From: Linum tenue
Taxonomy: Eukaryota > Streptophyta > Magnoliopsida > Malpighiales > Linaceae
Assembly: GCA_946122785.1 (NCBI GenBank)
Contig: CAMGYJ010000002.1
Coordinates: 54,399,703-54,463,702 of the forward strand
Reading direction: 5' to 3'
Length of the DNA stretch: 64,000 nucleotides
The notes under the pieces were generated by a model. The model saw only the letters and a program-made list of their open reading frames with translations. It was not told the origin of the DNA and did no database searches. The translations under genes and the position numbers were made by a program. Shown here in pieces: positions 53,794 through 64,000 of the stretch (position 1 is the first letter of the stretch; every line of letters begins with the position of its first letter).

Positions 53794-55662
53794 ATGGCAA
53801 AGAAGAAGAGCCACAACCACAATCACAACGGCAAGACTGAGAACGACGAGACTCTGAACCATCCCCCGCCGCCGCCGATGCATCAGCAACCGGAGCAAGA
53901 ACCAGTCCTGGCCATGGCGGATCAGCAGCCGCCGCTGTCGCTGTCACGGACTTCCTCCTTGGAAGGATCCGAGAATGAGAAGCTGAAGGCGCTGAACAAG
54001 CGGCTGATCGACACCGTGGCGGACAAGAGGAGGCAGGTGGAGGCCTTGGAGCGGGAGAAGAAAAGCCTGGAGTCCGAGTTGGAGAAGCGCGGCGCGGACT
54101 TCGTCGTCGGGAGTGACGAGAGAGCTTGCTCGGAGATCGAACGGAGCATCGCGTTCGCGGCTCTCAAGGAAAGGGAAGTCGACGTCGAGTCATTAAAGAA
54201 AGAGAATCTTGAGCAGGAAGGTGAGATCGAGTCGCTGAAGGAGGTAATCGAGAAGTTGACCGGCGATCTCGAGTCCGGGAGGGAGCGGCTGAGCAGGACT
54301 TGCAGAGAGAAAGATATTATTGAAGGCGAGCTCTCCGGGAGGGTTGAGGAAGCTGAAGGTTTGAAGGCGATTGTGAAGGAGATGGAGGAGAAGGAAAAGA
54401 CGAGCGAAGGTGAGATTCTTGAACTTAAGTTCGAAATTGAACGATTGAGTAGCCAGAAAGAAGTTGTAGAGGAGGAAGTCGAGGTTCTTAAACGGGTTAG
54501 GGATTCCGCTGAGATGAATTTGTCCGTTAGGGTGAGTGAAATCGAAGCTCTGAAATCTGAGATTGAGCGGATTCTTGATGAGAAGAATGCGATTGAGACT
54601 GAGAAGAGTGATCAGATCTTCAAGATTGGTTCATTGGAGGAAGAAATCAAGGGATTGAATGATTCTGTGGCGAGTTTCACGACTGAGAATGGACTTCTGA
54701 GCGAGAAGGTGATTGGACTGGAGATGAGCTATGGCGATGCGATTGAGAAGGAGAAGACATTGAGAGAAGACATCGATTCCTTGATTGAAGCACAGAGGGA
54801 GAAGATCAAGATGGTCGAAGCATTGACAGAGGAAAAGCATTCTCTGGTGAAGATGATAGATTCCGTTAATGGAGAATTGGAGGGCAAGAAGGAATTGATT
54901 GAGAAGCTCTCGAGAGAGAAGGAAGAGGTCGAGGGAATATCCAAGAGGAAAGAGTCTGAAATTGCAGAGCTGCTGAACAAGGTCAGCGAGCTGGCCGATT
55001 CTCTGATTGCAGCGAATGACTTCATCAAGACTAAAGAAGCTCGAAACACCGAGTTAGCTTCTGAGTGTGCTCAGTACAGAGAGAGGCTGGAGCGAGTGAA
55101 GGTGGAGAAACATGATCTGCAGATGGCTCTGGGAGACGAGCAGGGTTATGGAGCTAACTTGAGGTCTAAACTTGCAGAGGTGGAGGCTAGGATGGAAGCA
55201 GCTGCAGTCGAGCTTGAGAAGTCAAACTCTGAGAAAGAGACTCTAATGGAGGAGAAGAAGGCAGTGGAAGCCGAGTTTGAATCATTGAAGAAGCTGAATG
55301 GTGTGATTGAGAAGAAGCTTGCAGAGACACAAGTGGAGAATGGGGAATTGGAGGGTAAACTGAAATCAAGTGAGATGAAGCTGGAGCGAGCTTTGAGCCT
55401 CCTGAGCAACACTGTGGAATTGGTCTCCCTGGGCAGCAACAGCAATAGATCCGTAGGTGCAAAGGTTGAAGAACAAATGGAAGCGATCAAGAGCTGTTTC
55501 AGAGACAAGGATGCAAAGGTGGAGGAGATGAAGCAGCGAGTTGGAGCTCTGGAGAACTCTGTTGCAGAAGCAGAGAAGAAGAAGAGCTTCTGGGCTATGG
55601 TTTCATCTGTGACTACAGTGGTGGCTGCGGCTTCACTTGCCTTTGCTGTGAAAGTGCGTTAG
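53794..55662 (+). CDS. Tail-anchored long coiled-coil protein
   Basis: This intronless 622-residue protein begins MAKKKSHNHNHNGK and has a His/Pro/Gln-rich disordered segment to about residue 60. Residues 65-590 are an almost unbroken coiled coil of Glu/Lys/Leu heptads (such as LEREKKSLESELEKR, LKEREVDVESLKKENLEQEG). The C-terminus is one hydrophobic segment, FWAMVSSVTTVVAAASLAFA (about 600-619), with KVR behind it, the layout of a tail-anchored membrane protein facing the cytosol or nucleoplasm. This resembles plant organelle-division or nuclear-envelope tethers, but I cannot assign an orthologue. The ATG at 53794 is the first in frame and follows telo boxes. A polyadenylation signal AATAAA lies at 55859. 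A LINE lies in its promoter. Confidence 0.85.
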   Translation: MAKKKSHNHNHNGKTENDETLNHPPPPPMHQQPEQEPVLAMADQQPPLSLSRTSSLEGSENEKLKALNKRLIDTVADKRRQVEALEREKKSLESELEKRGADFVVGSDERACSEIERSIAFAALKEREVDVESLKKENLEQEGEIESLKEVIEKLTGDLESGRERLSRTCREKDIIEGELSGRVEEAEGLKAIVKEMEEKEKTSEGEILELKFEIERLSSQKEVVEEEVEVLKRVRDSAEMNLSVRVSEIEALKSEIERILDEKNAIETEKSDQIFKIGSLEEEIKGLNDSVASFTTENGLLSEKVIGLEMSYGDAIEKEKTLREDIDSLIEAQREKIKMVEALTEEKHSLVKMIDSVNGELEGKKELIEKLSREKEEVEGISKRKESEIAELLNKVSELADSLIAANDFIKTKEARNTELASECAQYRERLERVKVEKHDLQMALGDEQGYGANLRSKLAEVEARMEAAAVELEKSNSEKETLMEEKKAVEAEFESLKKLNGVIEKKLAETQVENGELEGKLKSSEMKLERALSLLSNTVELVSLGSNSNRSVGAKVEEQMEAIKSCFRDKDAKVEEMKQRVGALENSVAEAEKKKSFWAMVSSVTTVVAAASLAFAVKVR

Positions 55663-56639
55663 AAGAGGGCAGCAGAAGCCATAGCTCTCTTAGTTTCTGT
55701 TTTTCACAGGGAACTAAAGAGAAGGTATCATCTTATCTACCACTCTAAACGTCTCTCTAATTGGTGCTGGTTTTGCTAAAGCCAAGTTGCTTACTTGTTA
55801 ACCTCTGGCGTTGTTGTGTTCCCTTAACACAGTAATGAGATTTCGGCTAGTTCCTTGGAATAAAGTGAGTCTCTTGATTTTGATGCTCAATCCTCTCTGT
55901 GTTTTTTGTCTTCTTCTTCTTCTGGGTTGTGCTGTTTTTCCATGGCTGAATCGATTGAATGACTTTCACCGGAAGGGCAGTTCTGGGAATTTCGTATCGT
56001 TCTGAATTGAATGATGGTATCATATTAAAAGATTATTATGGGGAAGAAGATAACGATGGAATCCGTTAATTGAGTGGATAATATGGGCAGCAAAGAACAG
56101 AATGGGCAGGTGCATCAATATCTAAATTGGATACATGTGTCCTAAGGAGGCTTTATAAATGAGAGCCCAACGATATTTCTCCCGATAGCGTTTCTTCTTC
56201 AACTCTTTGAACTAGATAGTACAACACACCAGACACTTTTATTTGTCCTGTATATTTATTTGTAAACGATATATGATTGATAATTGAACTTTTGCTAACT
56301 ACTCGAGTTAAATAGATCAACCGGTTATTGACAATATTGTCATTGTCATTTTCTCATATAGCTTTTGCTACACCCTCGGAATCAAAATTCGGCATTGTGT
56401 CAATGCTCATCACTCACCATGTCACTAAAGAGCTTTTTAGTGTTGTGCATCCATGCCCATGATGGGGAGTGACTTCACAAATCACAAGTTGTTGATCACG
56501 GGCAGGCATAGTCGATTTTGGGTAGGTCGAAGGCGAAGGACTGACTTGATATCATCATCCTGTCAACATTGAACACTTGATATCATCCCTTCTTCTTTTC
56601 TTTGGAGGATGATTGGTTGACGGCCAACGTTATCCCATG
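55663..56639 (+). other. 3' region of the coiled-coil gene and intergenic DNA
   Basis: 55663-55870 is the likely 3' UTR, with AATAAA at 55859-55864. The rest shows no gene. Confidence 0.5.
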
Positions 56640-57290
56640 TTGGGTTCAGATGCAAGGCGGACCCAAGGCTGGACACCCCTAAAATTTGGGGGAAAATTAA
56701 CGAATTATTTGTAGTAGTTCGAGTATGAAAAAAATGATAATGCGTGACGCTTAGTTATTAGTGGACATATTTTCCATTAAACTACAATTCCTTTGTTATT
56801 GTTGTAAGTTTACGTAACTATAGTTATAAACGACTATCATGTCTAAGGAGTTCGGTCACTTTTCTGACTCCACTAGACTTTGAGCATTATTATCATTGGG
56901 TGGAATGATGAGTTATTTCGTGGATTAGAAGGAATTTGATGAATTATCTCAATTGATGGTGGGTACGAAAGTGAATCTATCATGTCTACGGATCTATTTG
57001 CTTCTCAAAGTCTTATTGATTTTATCGGTTGCAACTACAAATGTTGAGAGATATATTTTGGCTTTGGGTTACATCACGACAAACTTCGGAATAGAATAAG
57101 TAATTGGATCGTGAATGATTGTCTAGTAGGATATATTGAAAGATAATTGTTGAGCACTATAGACAGTGAGTTTTTTTTTTTTTTGCTTGTACTAGTATGA
57201 TATTTTTTATTCAATAAATTTTATTCAATTTGTCATTATTAATTTTAATAGGAAACCCCTATATAAATTTCGTTGGTCAGGTACTATGTA
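56640..57290 (+). pseudogene. hAT transposase relic (C-terminal dimerisation region)
   Basis: In two frames 56960-57170 reads YLLLKVLLILSVATTNVERY and then DKLRNRISNWIVNDCLVGYI(ER), the end of the zinc-finger (TTF/ZMYM-like) type hAT transposases. About 300 bp before it, GGCGGACCCAAGGCTGGACA resembles the terminal text of such elements. The rest of the transposase is missing. It is an internal deletion derivative that has decayed further. Confidence 0.65.
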
Positions 57291-57299
57291 AGAGAGGCT

Positions 57300-58679
57300 A
57301 GAGGTAGAGGTGATAATTAGTTGGCGATTATCCGGTTAAACCGACCGCCGAACCAACATCGACGGTTATTCACTGAAACCAACGACCGAAAAATATTGGC
57401 TATGTCAGTGTCGGTTGGGGATTTCAGGCAAATTTGATAACCGGACACCTCCAATGGTTAACCGAAAATAAATTGGTCCACCGTAAATAACCGCCGAGAA
57501 CCTCGTCGCCACAGGCACATCCCCTATGCCCTTGCCCGCCACCACCATTAGAGCTCTGCCCCCAGCCCCCACCCAGATGCTTCTCAACCCTCAACCAGAC
57601 TTCACTACTCCATCTCCTCCTTCCAATCTCGACCTCGCCGTCCCAATCTCCTCAATCTCGACCTCGACTCCCCAACCAGACATGCACCACCACCAAAATC
57701 ACAACTCTCATCCAAAACCGTCCCTTTGCGCATACAAATTCATCCAAATCCCTCCAGACATGCAACGAATCCTAACCCCCAAATCCCCAAATCTCTCCAT
57801 ACATGCAACGAACCCTAACCCCCAAATCCCCAAATGGAATATTGAATCAACGGCGGCGAAAGAATCGGAGATTAAATCCGGGTAGGCTTATGGTCTACCA
57901 CCGTCCCACCTTCCTCATCCTCTCTTTGCATCGTTCGTCGTTTGGTTGTTCCTTCCATTGCATGTTTCCGCTGCATCGCCGCCAGCCTTCCTCATACTCG
58001 AAGTGCATGCATTTGATGAAATACTGTAGTACCAAAGATTGAATTGGATTGCTCTACGTCCAACAATGCAAGAAAGTAAAGAACATACAAATTTACGTGG
58101 TTCACTCATACGATAGGTGTTAGACTGTTAGTTACGTCCAAGGACAAGGGAGATCAATTTCACTATGCTTGAGGAGATACAGATGTGTATTAGCAAAATC
58201 CTATTACTTTCAATTTACGACAGATAATCTGTTTTCAATTCATATCAGCACTTGCATCTCCACAAAAAGACCATCGACAAAAACTTCTGACGCCACTTGA
58301 GACCAAGGTGGGTCATTTGCACTACCTAGGCTATGTAAAGTAAATTGTTTTTATACGATAGTGGATTGAATACAAGATCTCCATATTTTTATAGATAATT
58401 TTACGAAAAAAGTGATGTTTTGTGATCTCTATTTAACTTTTAATTCATATATTTTGTAAGTGAGTTTAATATAAACAAAAATCCGGAACTTAGGGATGTT
58501 TGTTGCTATTAGTTACCCTTGCAAATTTGCAATTGTTGAAGAGCACTTACTGCAATAGACATAGTGAAGAAACAGTTCAGAATAAGGTGAGTTGTGTAAT
58601 TATGAACGATTTTTCGCTATAATATCTTAACATCCATCGTAATTTACATGGTCAACGTATTTTATAAAATTTTCAGAAC
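57300..58679. other. Transposon fragments and aminotransferase upstream DNA
   Basis: 57310-57490 has CGGTTA/ACCGCC words as at 25996. 57500-57900 is C-rich with Pro/Ser-biased frames and a repeated word (CCTAACCCCCAAATCCCCAA twice, near 57770 and 57810). 58060-58180 (TTTACGTGGTTC, TTACGTCCAAGGAC) resembles a Copia-type LTR remnant. No gene is called. Confidence 0.4.
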
Positions 58680-58892
58680 ATGAACACATCCCGAAACTTA
58701 CTTCATATATATTTTTCCACGTTTGAGCTGAATTTCTGGTTCATTTCCTCAATCGCTCCAGGTCAGCTCAATCTCGTTAAGAAACTAAGAACCCCAGGCC
58801 CAAGCCCACGCTCAAGCCCAGGTCGCGTCAGTTACTTTAGTTCCTTCGCCGCTACGTCCCCTGACCCTGAGACTAGGAAACAGCGAGACTGA
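58680..58892 (+). other. Upstream ORF in frame with the aminotransferase
   Basis: An ATG at 58680 opens 70 codons in the same frame as the aminotransferase, ending at TGA only seven codons before its start. The C-terminal part is Ser/Arg/Pro-rich (KLRTPGPSPRSSPGRVSYFS), like a transit peptide. It could be a regulatory upstream ORF if transcribed, or chance. Confidence 0.35.
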
Positions 58893-58913
58893 AGCAGTAA
58901 CAGCATAAGCAGT

Positions 58914-61346
58914 ATGGAGAAGAAGCTATCCAGAGTTGCGAATACCTTCACTCCATCCCCAATTCAAGAGCTTTCCCACTTAGCTCAGCGATGCAACGCA
59001 ATCAACCTCGCCGAAGGCTTCCCGGACTTCCCCGCCGCTCCGGCCATCAAGTCCGCCGCCGTTTCCGCCATCAATTCTGACTTCAACCAGTACAGGTCTC
59101 CGCTTCCGTTCCATGTTCTTTGTTCCACAGTCCCCAAATCCATTTGGGTAACTGAAAAATTTCCCGCTTTTTATTTTTGTTGTATCTCCCAGGCACGTGC
59201 AAGGAATTTGTGAGCTGTTGGCTAGAAATGCGAAAGAAATGTATGGATTGGAGGTCGACCCTGATACCGATATAGCGATTTGCTGCGGCCAAACTGAGGC
59301 TTTTGCAGCAGCAATGTTTGCCAGTATGTCAATTTTTCCTTCTCTGTTTGTCTATATGGCACTTGAATCGAGAATGGAGTTGCTTTTTTTGTGTGTGATT
59401 ATTTTGGTTGGACTATGTTCTTGACAGTAATAGACCCTGGAGATGAGGTTGTGCTGTTTGATCCTTGTTACGAAACCTATGAGGGTTGCATTCGGTTGGC
59501 AGGGGGGATTCCTGTGAGTTAACTTGAATCAGCATTTTGGAATCTTGAATAGTACCCAGCTAATATATTTTTTGTTCTTCAGTGATTGAATTTGGGAATT
59601 GTTGTTTTGGCAGGTATATGTTGCGCTTGAGCCACCTCATTGGACTTTGGATGCTGAGAAATTCATGAGTTCGTTCACTGGCAGAACAAAAGCGGTGATC
59701 TTGAACAGGTTTATTCATTGCGTCGTCTTCTTTTGGAATGTTGGTGGTCTATTAAACCTTGGTTGATTGATTTTTCTGTCCTGTTTACTAGATCTTAGTG
59801 GGAAGACCTCTATTCTGAACTCTCAGCTTGATCATCTTCCTAACGATAATATCAATTCTAAGAAATACTTCTCTCGACAGAAGTAAAAGAGTCCTAGGTT
59901 GTGTCAACTAAGTGGTTGTCTTTATTAGGTTGAGAAATGATGCCCTGGGAACTAAGTATTTATGCACTTATTGACTGTGGAGTGGCACAGTCCTCAGAAT
60001 CCGACTGGGAAAGTTTTCACCTGGAATGAGCTTGAGATTATAGCTGAAGCTTGCCGCAGCAGAGATTGCCTTGCTGTGACAGATGAAGTATGACTATTAA
60101 CCTTGTTGTCGTTTCCCTATTCATACACTTAGTAGAGAAGAATATGATAATATTGACTTGGATGTCCTTAATAAGTAGTAATGTCGTGCATCTTCTCTTC
60201 TTGGTGAATCTAGTTGACCTTTAACATATATGAATCCTAACCTAAATCGTAGATCGTTTGGAAGAAAATGCTACCTTATTGAACCTCAATTCTGAAACAA
60301 ATGCTATCAAGACTAGTCTGTGGGTGGAACTTAGGAGAATTCTACCTTACCTGAAGTTTCTGAAGTTCAATTTGTTTCTTGCAGGTATATGAGCATATCA
60401 CATATGATAATGTAAAACATGTTACTCTCTCCTTGCTGCCAGGAATGCAGCAACGGACCATCATCACATCTTCAGTATCAAAGACTTTTGGCGTCACAGG
60501 TCTAAGCAAAAGCCAACCTTCTTCGGTCATATGATGGCACACACGTCACATCCTATCCTTTTGCTCATTACTTCACAATCTCAGAGTTTTTTTTGCTGCT
60601 GTTGCTACTTTTGACCAGGATGGAGAATCGGCTGGGCAATTGCTAATCCGATCGTGGCCTCTGCTATAAGAAACATTCATGTCAAACTTACAGATTCAGC
60701 TCCAGCACCTTTCCAGGAAGCTGCATTAACTGCTCTGAGTAGTGGCCCAGATTACTTTGAATCACTCAGGAGAGTAAGTCTTGGGATTGAAAACAATGAA
60801 AGTCCATATTAGATTCTTTGAGAACCTGCTCTTTGTTCATTGAACAATATGCTCCCTTTTTCTTTTAATTTCCAGGACTATGAATCAAAAAGAGATTACA
60901 GCATCCAGTTGCTGACCGGGATAGGTTTTCAGATTCGTTTTAAACCTCAGGGATCATTCTTCCTATTTGCAGAACTTCCAGAATCGTCCCCTCTTTCAGA
61001 TGTGGGTGCCTCTCTTGCTCTCACTGATCCAAAGACTAAAGTTGCTTTCTTGACCTTGATAATCCCTTGCCTTCTCGTGCTTATGGTTCAGGTGGAATAT
61101 GTTAAGCATCTAATAGAACAAGCCGGTGTGGTGGCTGTCCCGGGTCGCGGGTTCTTCCACTTCAATTCGGTATCTTCAGAATCAGAGGAATCACTATCTG
61201 CTTGTCATGATTATCAGAAGAGATACATTAGGTTCGCTTTCTGCAAAAGCAGCGCCACATTGGAAGCAGCAGCGCAAGGACTTAGTGAGCTCGTGGACAC
61301 GAAAGGCTGTTTGAATCTGCCTCCTCCTTGTAAGACTGACACATAG
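58914..61346 (+). CDS. PLP aminotransferase, kynurenine/glutamine transaminase type
   Basis: This is a fold-type I class-I/II aminotransferase that moves an amino group between an aromatic or sulfur amino acid (kynurenine, glutamine, methionine type) and a 2-oxo acid, using pyridoxal phosphate. Nine exons: 58914-59095, 59193-59323, 59428-59513, 59614-59708, 59991-60087, 60385-60499, 60619-60773, 60876-61001 and 61092-61346 (GT-AG, phases agree, 413 residues). Motifs: INLAEGFPDFP and NQYRHVQGI near the start, CCGQTEAFAAAMFA, NSPQNPTGK (usual PHNPTGK), DEVYEHITYDN, the cofactor lysine in SSVSKTFGVTGWRIGW (codon 60481-60483) and RYIRFAFCK with the carboxylate-binding Arg. The start MEKKLSRVANTFTPSPIQEL matches plant homologues and gives no targeting peptide, so it is probably cytosolic. 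The exact substrate is not decidable. Confidence 0.92.
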
Positions 61347-63334
61347 ATAGATTGGCATAATGGTGCCATCATCTATCATATGGAATGATGATGTGTTCTT
61401 CTCATCCAATTTGGCTAAGGTGCTGATAGTATTGGCGTATGCATAAGTTGGTATCATTCAATCGCCCAACCAAGATTCTATCCAATCATTTGAAGATTCT
61501 ATCCAGATTCCTTCTCAACAGTACTTAATTATTTATCTCGCAATTATTCTGTCAGCCATCAACTGCCAGTGACTTGTTAAGCAAAGCTGGCAAATCTGAC
61601 TTGCATTGTTGTGCCCTTGATTGAGTCAATCTCAAACAGAGCAATTTGATATCTTAATCAGGGTATTGAAACGTCTTAATCATGATTAGTCACTCTGATG
61701 ACAGAAGCCCAAGTGCATAAAAAAGGGGGTCCCCTCTCCCAAATCCAACACTACTTCCAAAATTCCAACCACTCAGTAGCAGAATGGGTTTCCATCATCA
61801 GAACAGTCACAAGACAAACTTTTTGTAATTTTCTGCAGGGGGGTTTGAACTATAAATTGAAGAACACAAAAGAATTATTATTAGAATAGAATAGGGCAAG
61901 GGAAAAGCTCCAAGAATAAATATCAAATCAATCTATTACCAGCCAGTAGCCTAGTCTCCCCACATAAAAAAAAAATGGTGGGGACTCTCAAACAAAGAAG
62001 TTTGGCTTCTCAATCAATCATTTGTGAGTGTTTGCTTCTTCACTCCTCCAATGCAATGTACATTGAAAGCTATGTATGTATTTGAAGATAAGACCTTTTT
62101 AAGTGGATCGCAAGGGTGCACGTTTTCAAACTTCTCCTCCCTTTGCTTTCCATTTTTCCCACCCACCTAATTTGGGTTGGACTCCCAGACAAATCAAAAT
62201 TGGCACTTTCCAAGATCAGAGTAACTGTTCTATTATTATGCATATAGCACTCACAAGCTTTCCGCGAAGGAAATAGAGTTGATGACTGGTTCTCGAAGCA
62301 GTCTCATCTATCCCTTTGACATGTATGAGTTAAAGGATCGCTAATTGAAAGCAGAGAGACTGCTTAGAGAGGACAACACGGGGTTCAGCTTCTCTCCGCT
62401 AGTGCCTCGGATGAACAGCTAAGGGCTGCAATTTTCGGTTGTGTTATCGTTTTCTTGCGTTCCTAAGGCCCTGTTCTAAGTTTTGCAGTGGCTCTGCCAC
62501 TTGACTTTGTTCCTGCCTCTCCGCTTCATGCCTCCCTTTCTCCTTTCGCCCAATTCCAAATAGATTCAGTATCTCATTCCAAAGCAATCTCTGCTCAACC
62601 TTCCAACTCTTGATCAGCAGTCGAGCCATTCGTCGACAAGTTTAAACGTGCTGTTAACATATGTACACAAAGTGTCCATTATAATTTGCCAAGCATCAAG
62701 TGCAAGAGAAGCAACATAAATACATAATGAAATGTCAACAAGCAAAACAACCCTTCTTATATTATAATATATATTTATATATACTTCAGCATCTGTATGT
62801 AAAACTTACAAGACAATACTACCATTGATGAGATCCTTCTCTCTTTTTACCACAACATCCAGTCTCTCTCTAAAGATTAGCTATATAACATTAGCCAACA
62901 TATCAACCTAACCAAGTGAACCCTGTCCTCAAAAGGGTAAACCTTGAAACCTTCTTTAATGGCACTGCTGCAGTAACAGTTATCTCCCCTGGAGAAAAGC
63001 TACTTCAAGCTACGTCACCCAAATCTCAAACCGATTCCGGCGGTATAACAGACAACAAATCCTGAGTCAGCCAGCTAGATGCTGAGCCACTTCCTGCACT
63101 CATATCCTTCATGAATCAAGAACAACCGGGAGCCAGAAAACCCCAATTGGCGAAAAGGATCAATGGACACCCGTAAGCAGGTAATACTACACAATCACAT
63201 TATCAACAGAAAAGCAAACTCTAAAAACCCTAGCCAGGAAAAGAAAAAAACCAGAGTGAAAAGACTGTCAAAGCTTCCTTGTTGCCTTTTTGGCTGCTAC
63301 TGCTGCAAAGTAAAGTTAGATTCTTTTTCTTTTA
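61347..63334. other. Intergenic DNA between convergent genes
   Basis: The aminotransferase 3' UTR is at the left and the GID1 3' UTR at the right. The middle is AT-rich with no convincing gene, repeat or RNA. Confidence 0.5.
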
Positions 63335-64000
63335 TCAACAGTTAGAACTCACGAACTTCTTAATCTCATCCATCACAATATGGAAGTGAGCATTATTTGG
63401 CAACAAGTAGAACCCTATTGTCGCCTTCTCAAGATACAAATCCTTCACTTGTTTGCCAGCCTTCTTCAGCCCTTCAACATAAGCCATTTGCCAATCTTGC
63501 ACAAGATCCAAACCAGCAACAACAACAAGACTCTTGGGGAACTTCACCCCTTCTAGACTCGCAGCTTTTGGACCAAATGGATTACAAGCTGGATGATCCC
63601 TATCAGCACCATCAGGAAGAAATGCCCTCCAATACCAATCCCTATCCTGCACGGAAACAAAGTACTTCCCGTCCAATCTCTTCTCCGATTCAGTTCTCAA
63701 TTCCCCACCAAACATCGGATTAAGCAATATATTCCCCAACACTTCAATACCCGATTCCGATTCAGCAGCTTTCAAAGCAACATGGTGAGCAATATTCCCA
63801 CCGGAGCTATCTCCAGCCAAAAATATGTGAACTTTCGAGTCTGTACTCTCGAGCCATGCCCTCGATTTGACCCAGTTGAGAACTGTCCAGCCATCATCAT
63901 AAGCACAAGGATACCGATGCTCAGGGGCACGCCTATAATTTACTGAGACCACCACGGCTCTGCACAGACCAACTAGTCTTCGACACAATGTGTCGTAGAT
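63335..64000 (-). CDS. GID1: Gibberellin receptor GID1 (partial, C-terminal two thirds)
   Basis: This is a soluble nuclear/cytosolic receptor of the hormone-sensitive-lipase family that binds bioactive gibberellin and then DELLA repressors. The window holds 221 residues starting at IYDTLCRRLVGLC and ending VSSNC; the N-terminal lid and HGG motif lie outside. Visible family marks: VSVNYRRAPEHRYPCAYDDG, the nucleophile-elbow GDSSGGNIAH, ILLNPMFGGELRTESE, RDWYWRAFLPDG and VVVAGLDLVQDWQ. The catalytic His of the lipases is replaced, as in true GID1 receptors: here Ile in KATIGFYLLPNN. That separates it from carboxylesterases. The text is closest to the GID1B type as I remember it. TGA is at 63335-63337. 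Confidence 0.93.
   Translation of the reverse strand: MYDTLCRRLVGLCRAVVVSVNYRRAPEHRYPCAYDDGWTVLNWVKSRAWLESTDSKVHIFLAGDSSGGNIAHHVALKAAESESGIEVLGNILLNPMFGGELRTESEKRLDGKYFVSVQDRDWYWRAFLPDGADRDHPACNPFGPKAASLEGVKFPKSLVVVAGLDLVQDWQMAYVEGLKKAGKQVKDLYLEKATIGFYLLPNNAHFHIVMDEIKKFVSSNC

Noticed and set aside
1..64000. CRISPR array, operon or bacterial defence system
   Set aside because: No regularly spaced direct repeats with unique spacers; gene structure and repeats are plant nuclear.

Overview
The window is nuclear DNA of a flowering plant, almost certainly a eudicot. Evidence: AT-rich intergenic DNA, short GT-AG introns, plant-only protein families (GID1 gibberellin receptor, BCAS3-type ATG18H, PIA-type ankyrin protein, ERD6-like sugar transporter), and typical plant transposons. 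I cannot name the species. There is no operon, CRISPR array or recognisable tRNA/rRNA gene.

Host genes sit in islands at the two ends and near 20-25 kb. On the minus strand at the left are the 5' exons of an ERD6-like sugar transporter (1-873, running off the window) and an intronless PIA2-like ankyrin gene (1979-2497). ATG18H is on the plus strand (19479-25508, nine modelled coding exons, 987 aa). At the right are an intronless tail-anchored coiled-coil protein (53794-55662, plus), a nine-exon PLP aminotransferase of the kynurenine/glutamine transaminase type (58914-61346, plus) and most of a GID1 gibberellin receptor (63335-64000, minus, cut by the window end). These are independently transcribed housekeeping, signalling and metabolic genes. 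Nothing suggests they form one pathway.

The rest, about three quarters of the window, is layered transposon DNA. In order: a hAT MITE (3894-4311); LTR-derived DNA with palindromic arrays (5640-7376) followed by one copy of an uncharacterised repeat (7380-8350); a complete-ended PIF/Harbinger element with a broken transposase and an intact Myb-like partner gene (9219-12692); interleaved fold-back repeats (14081-14640); two MITEs (14951-15499, 15674-16013); a LINE relic (17870-18560); a composite region interrupted by another hAT MITE (25996-27070); a 2.77-kb non-autonomous LTR element nested in a Copia gag relic (28866-31633); two minisatellite-like arrays (33845-34585); an apparently intact LINE with both ORFs (34749-40829, minus); a Ty3/gypsy element that has lost most of pol, nested in a second, inverted copy of the 7.4-kb repeat (42695-47191); a 165-bp palindromic MITE (48142-48306); a LINE tail (48610-49120); the largest hAT MITE (49255-49958); and a 5'-truncated LINE with a perfect target-site duplication in the promoter of the coiled-coil gene (50014-53442).

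No wholly new multi-gene system is evident. The most unusual observations are four hAT MITEs with self-similar subterminal repeats and 8-bp target duplications, an in-frame 66-residue duplication over reverse transcriptase motif A, an ATGA stop-start overlap in an intact bicistronic LINE, a Harbinger transposase that lost its first catalytic Asp while its partner ORF stayed open, and palindromic GGTC arrays inside LTR-derived DNA.
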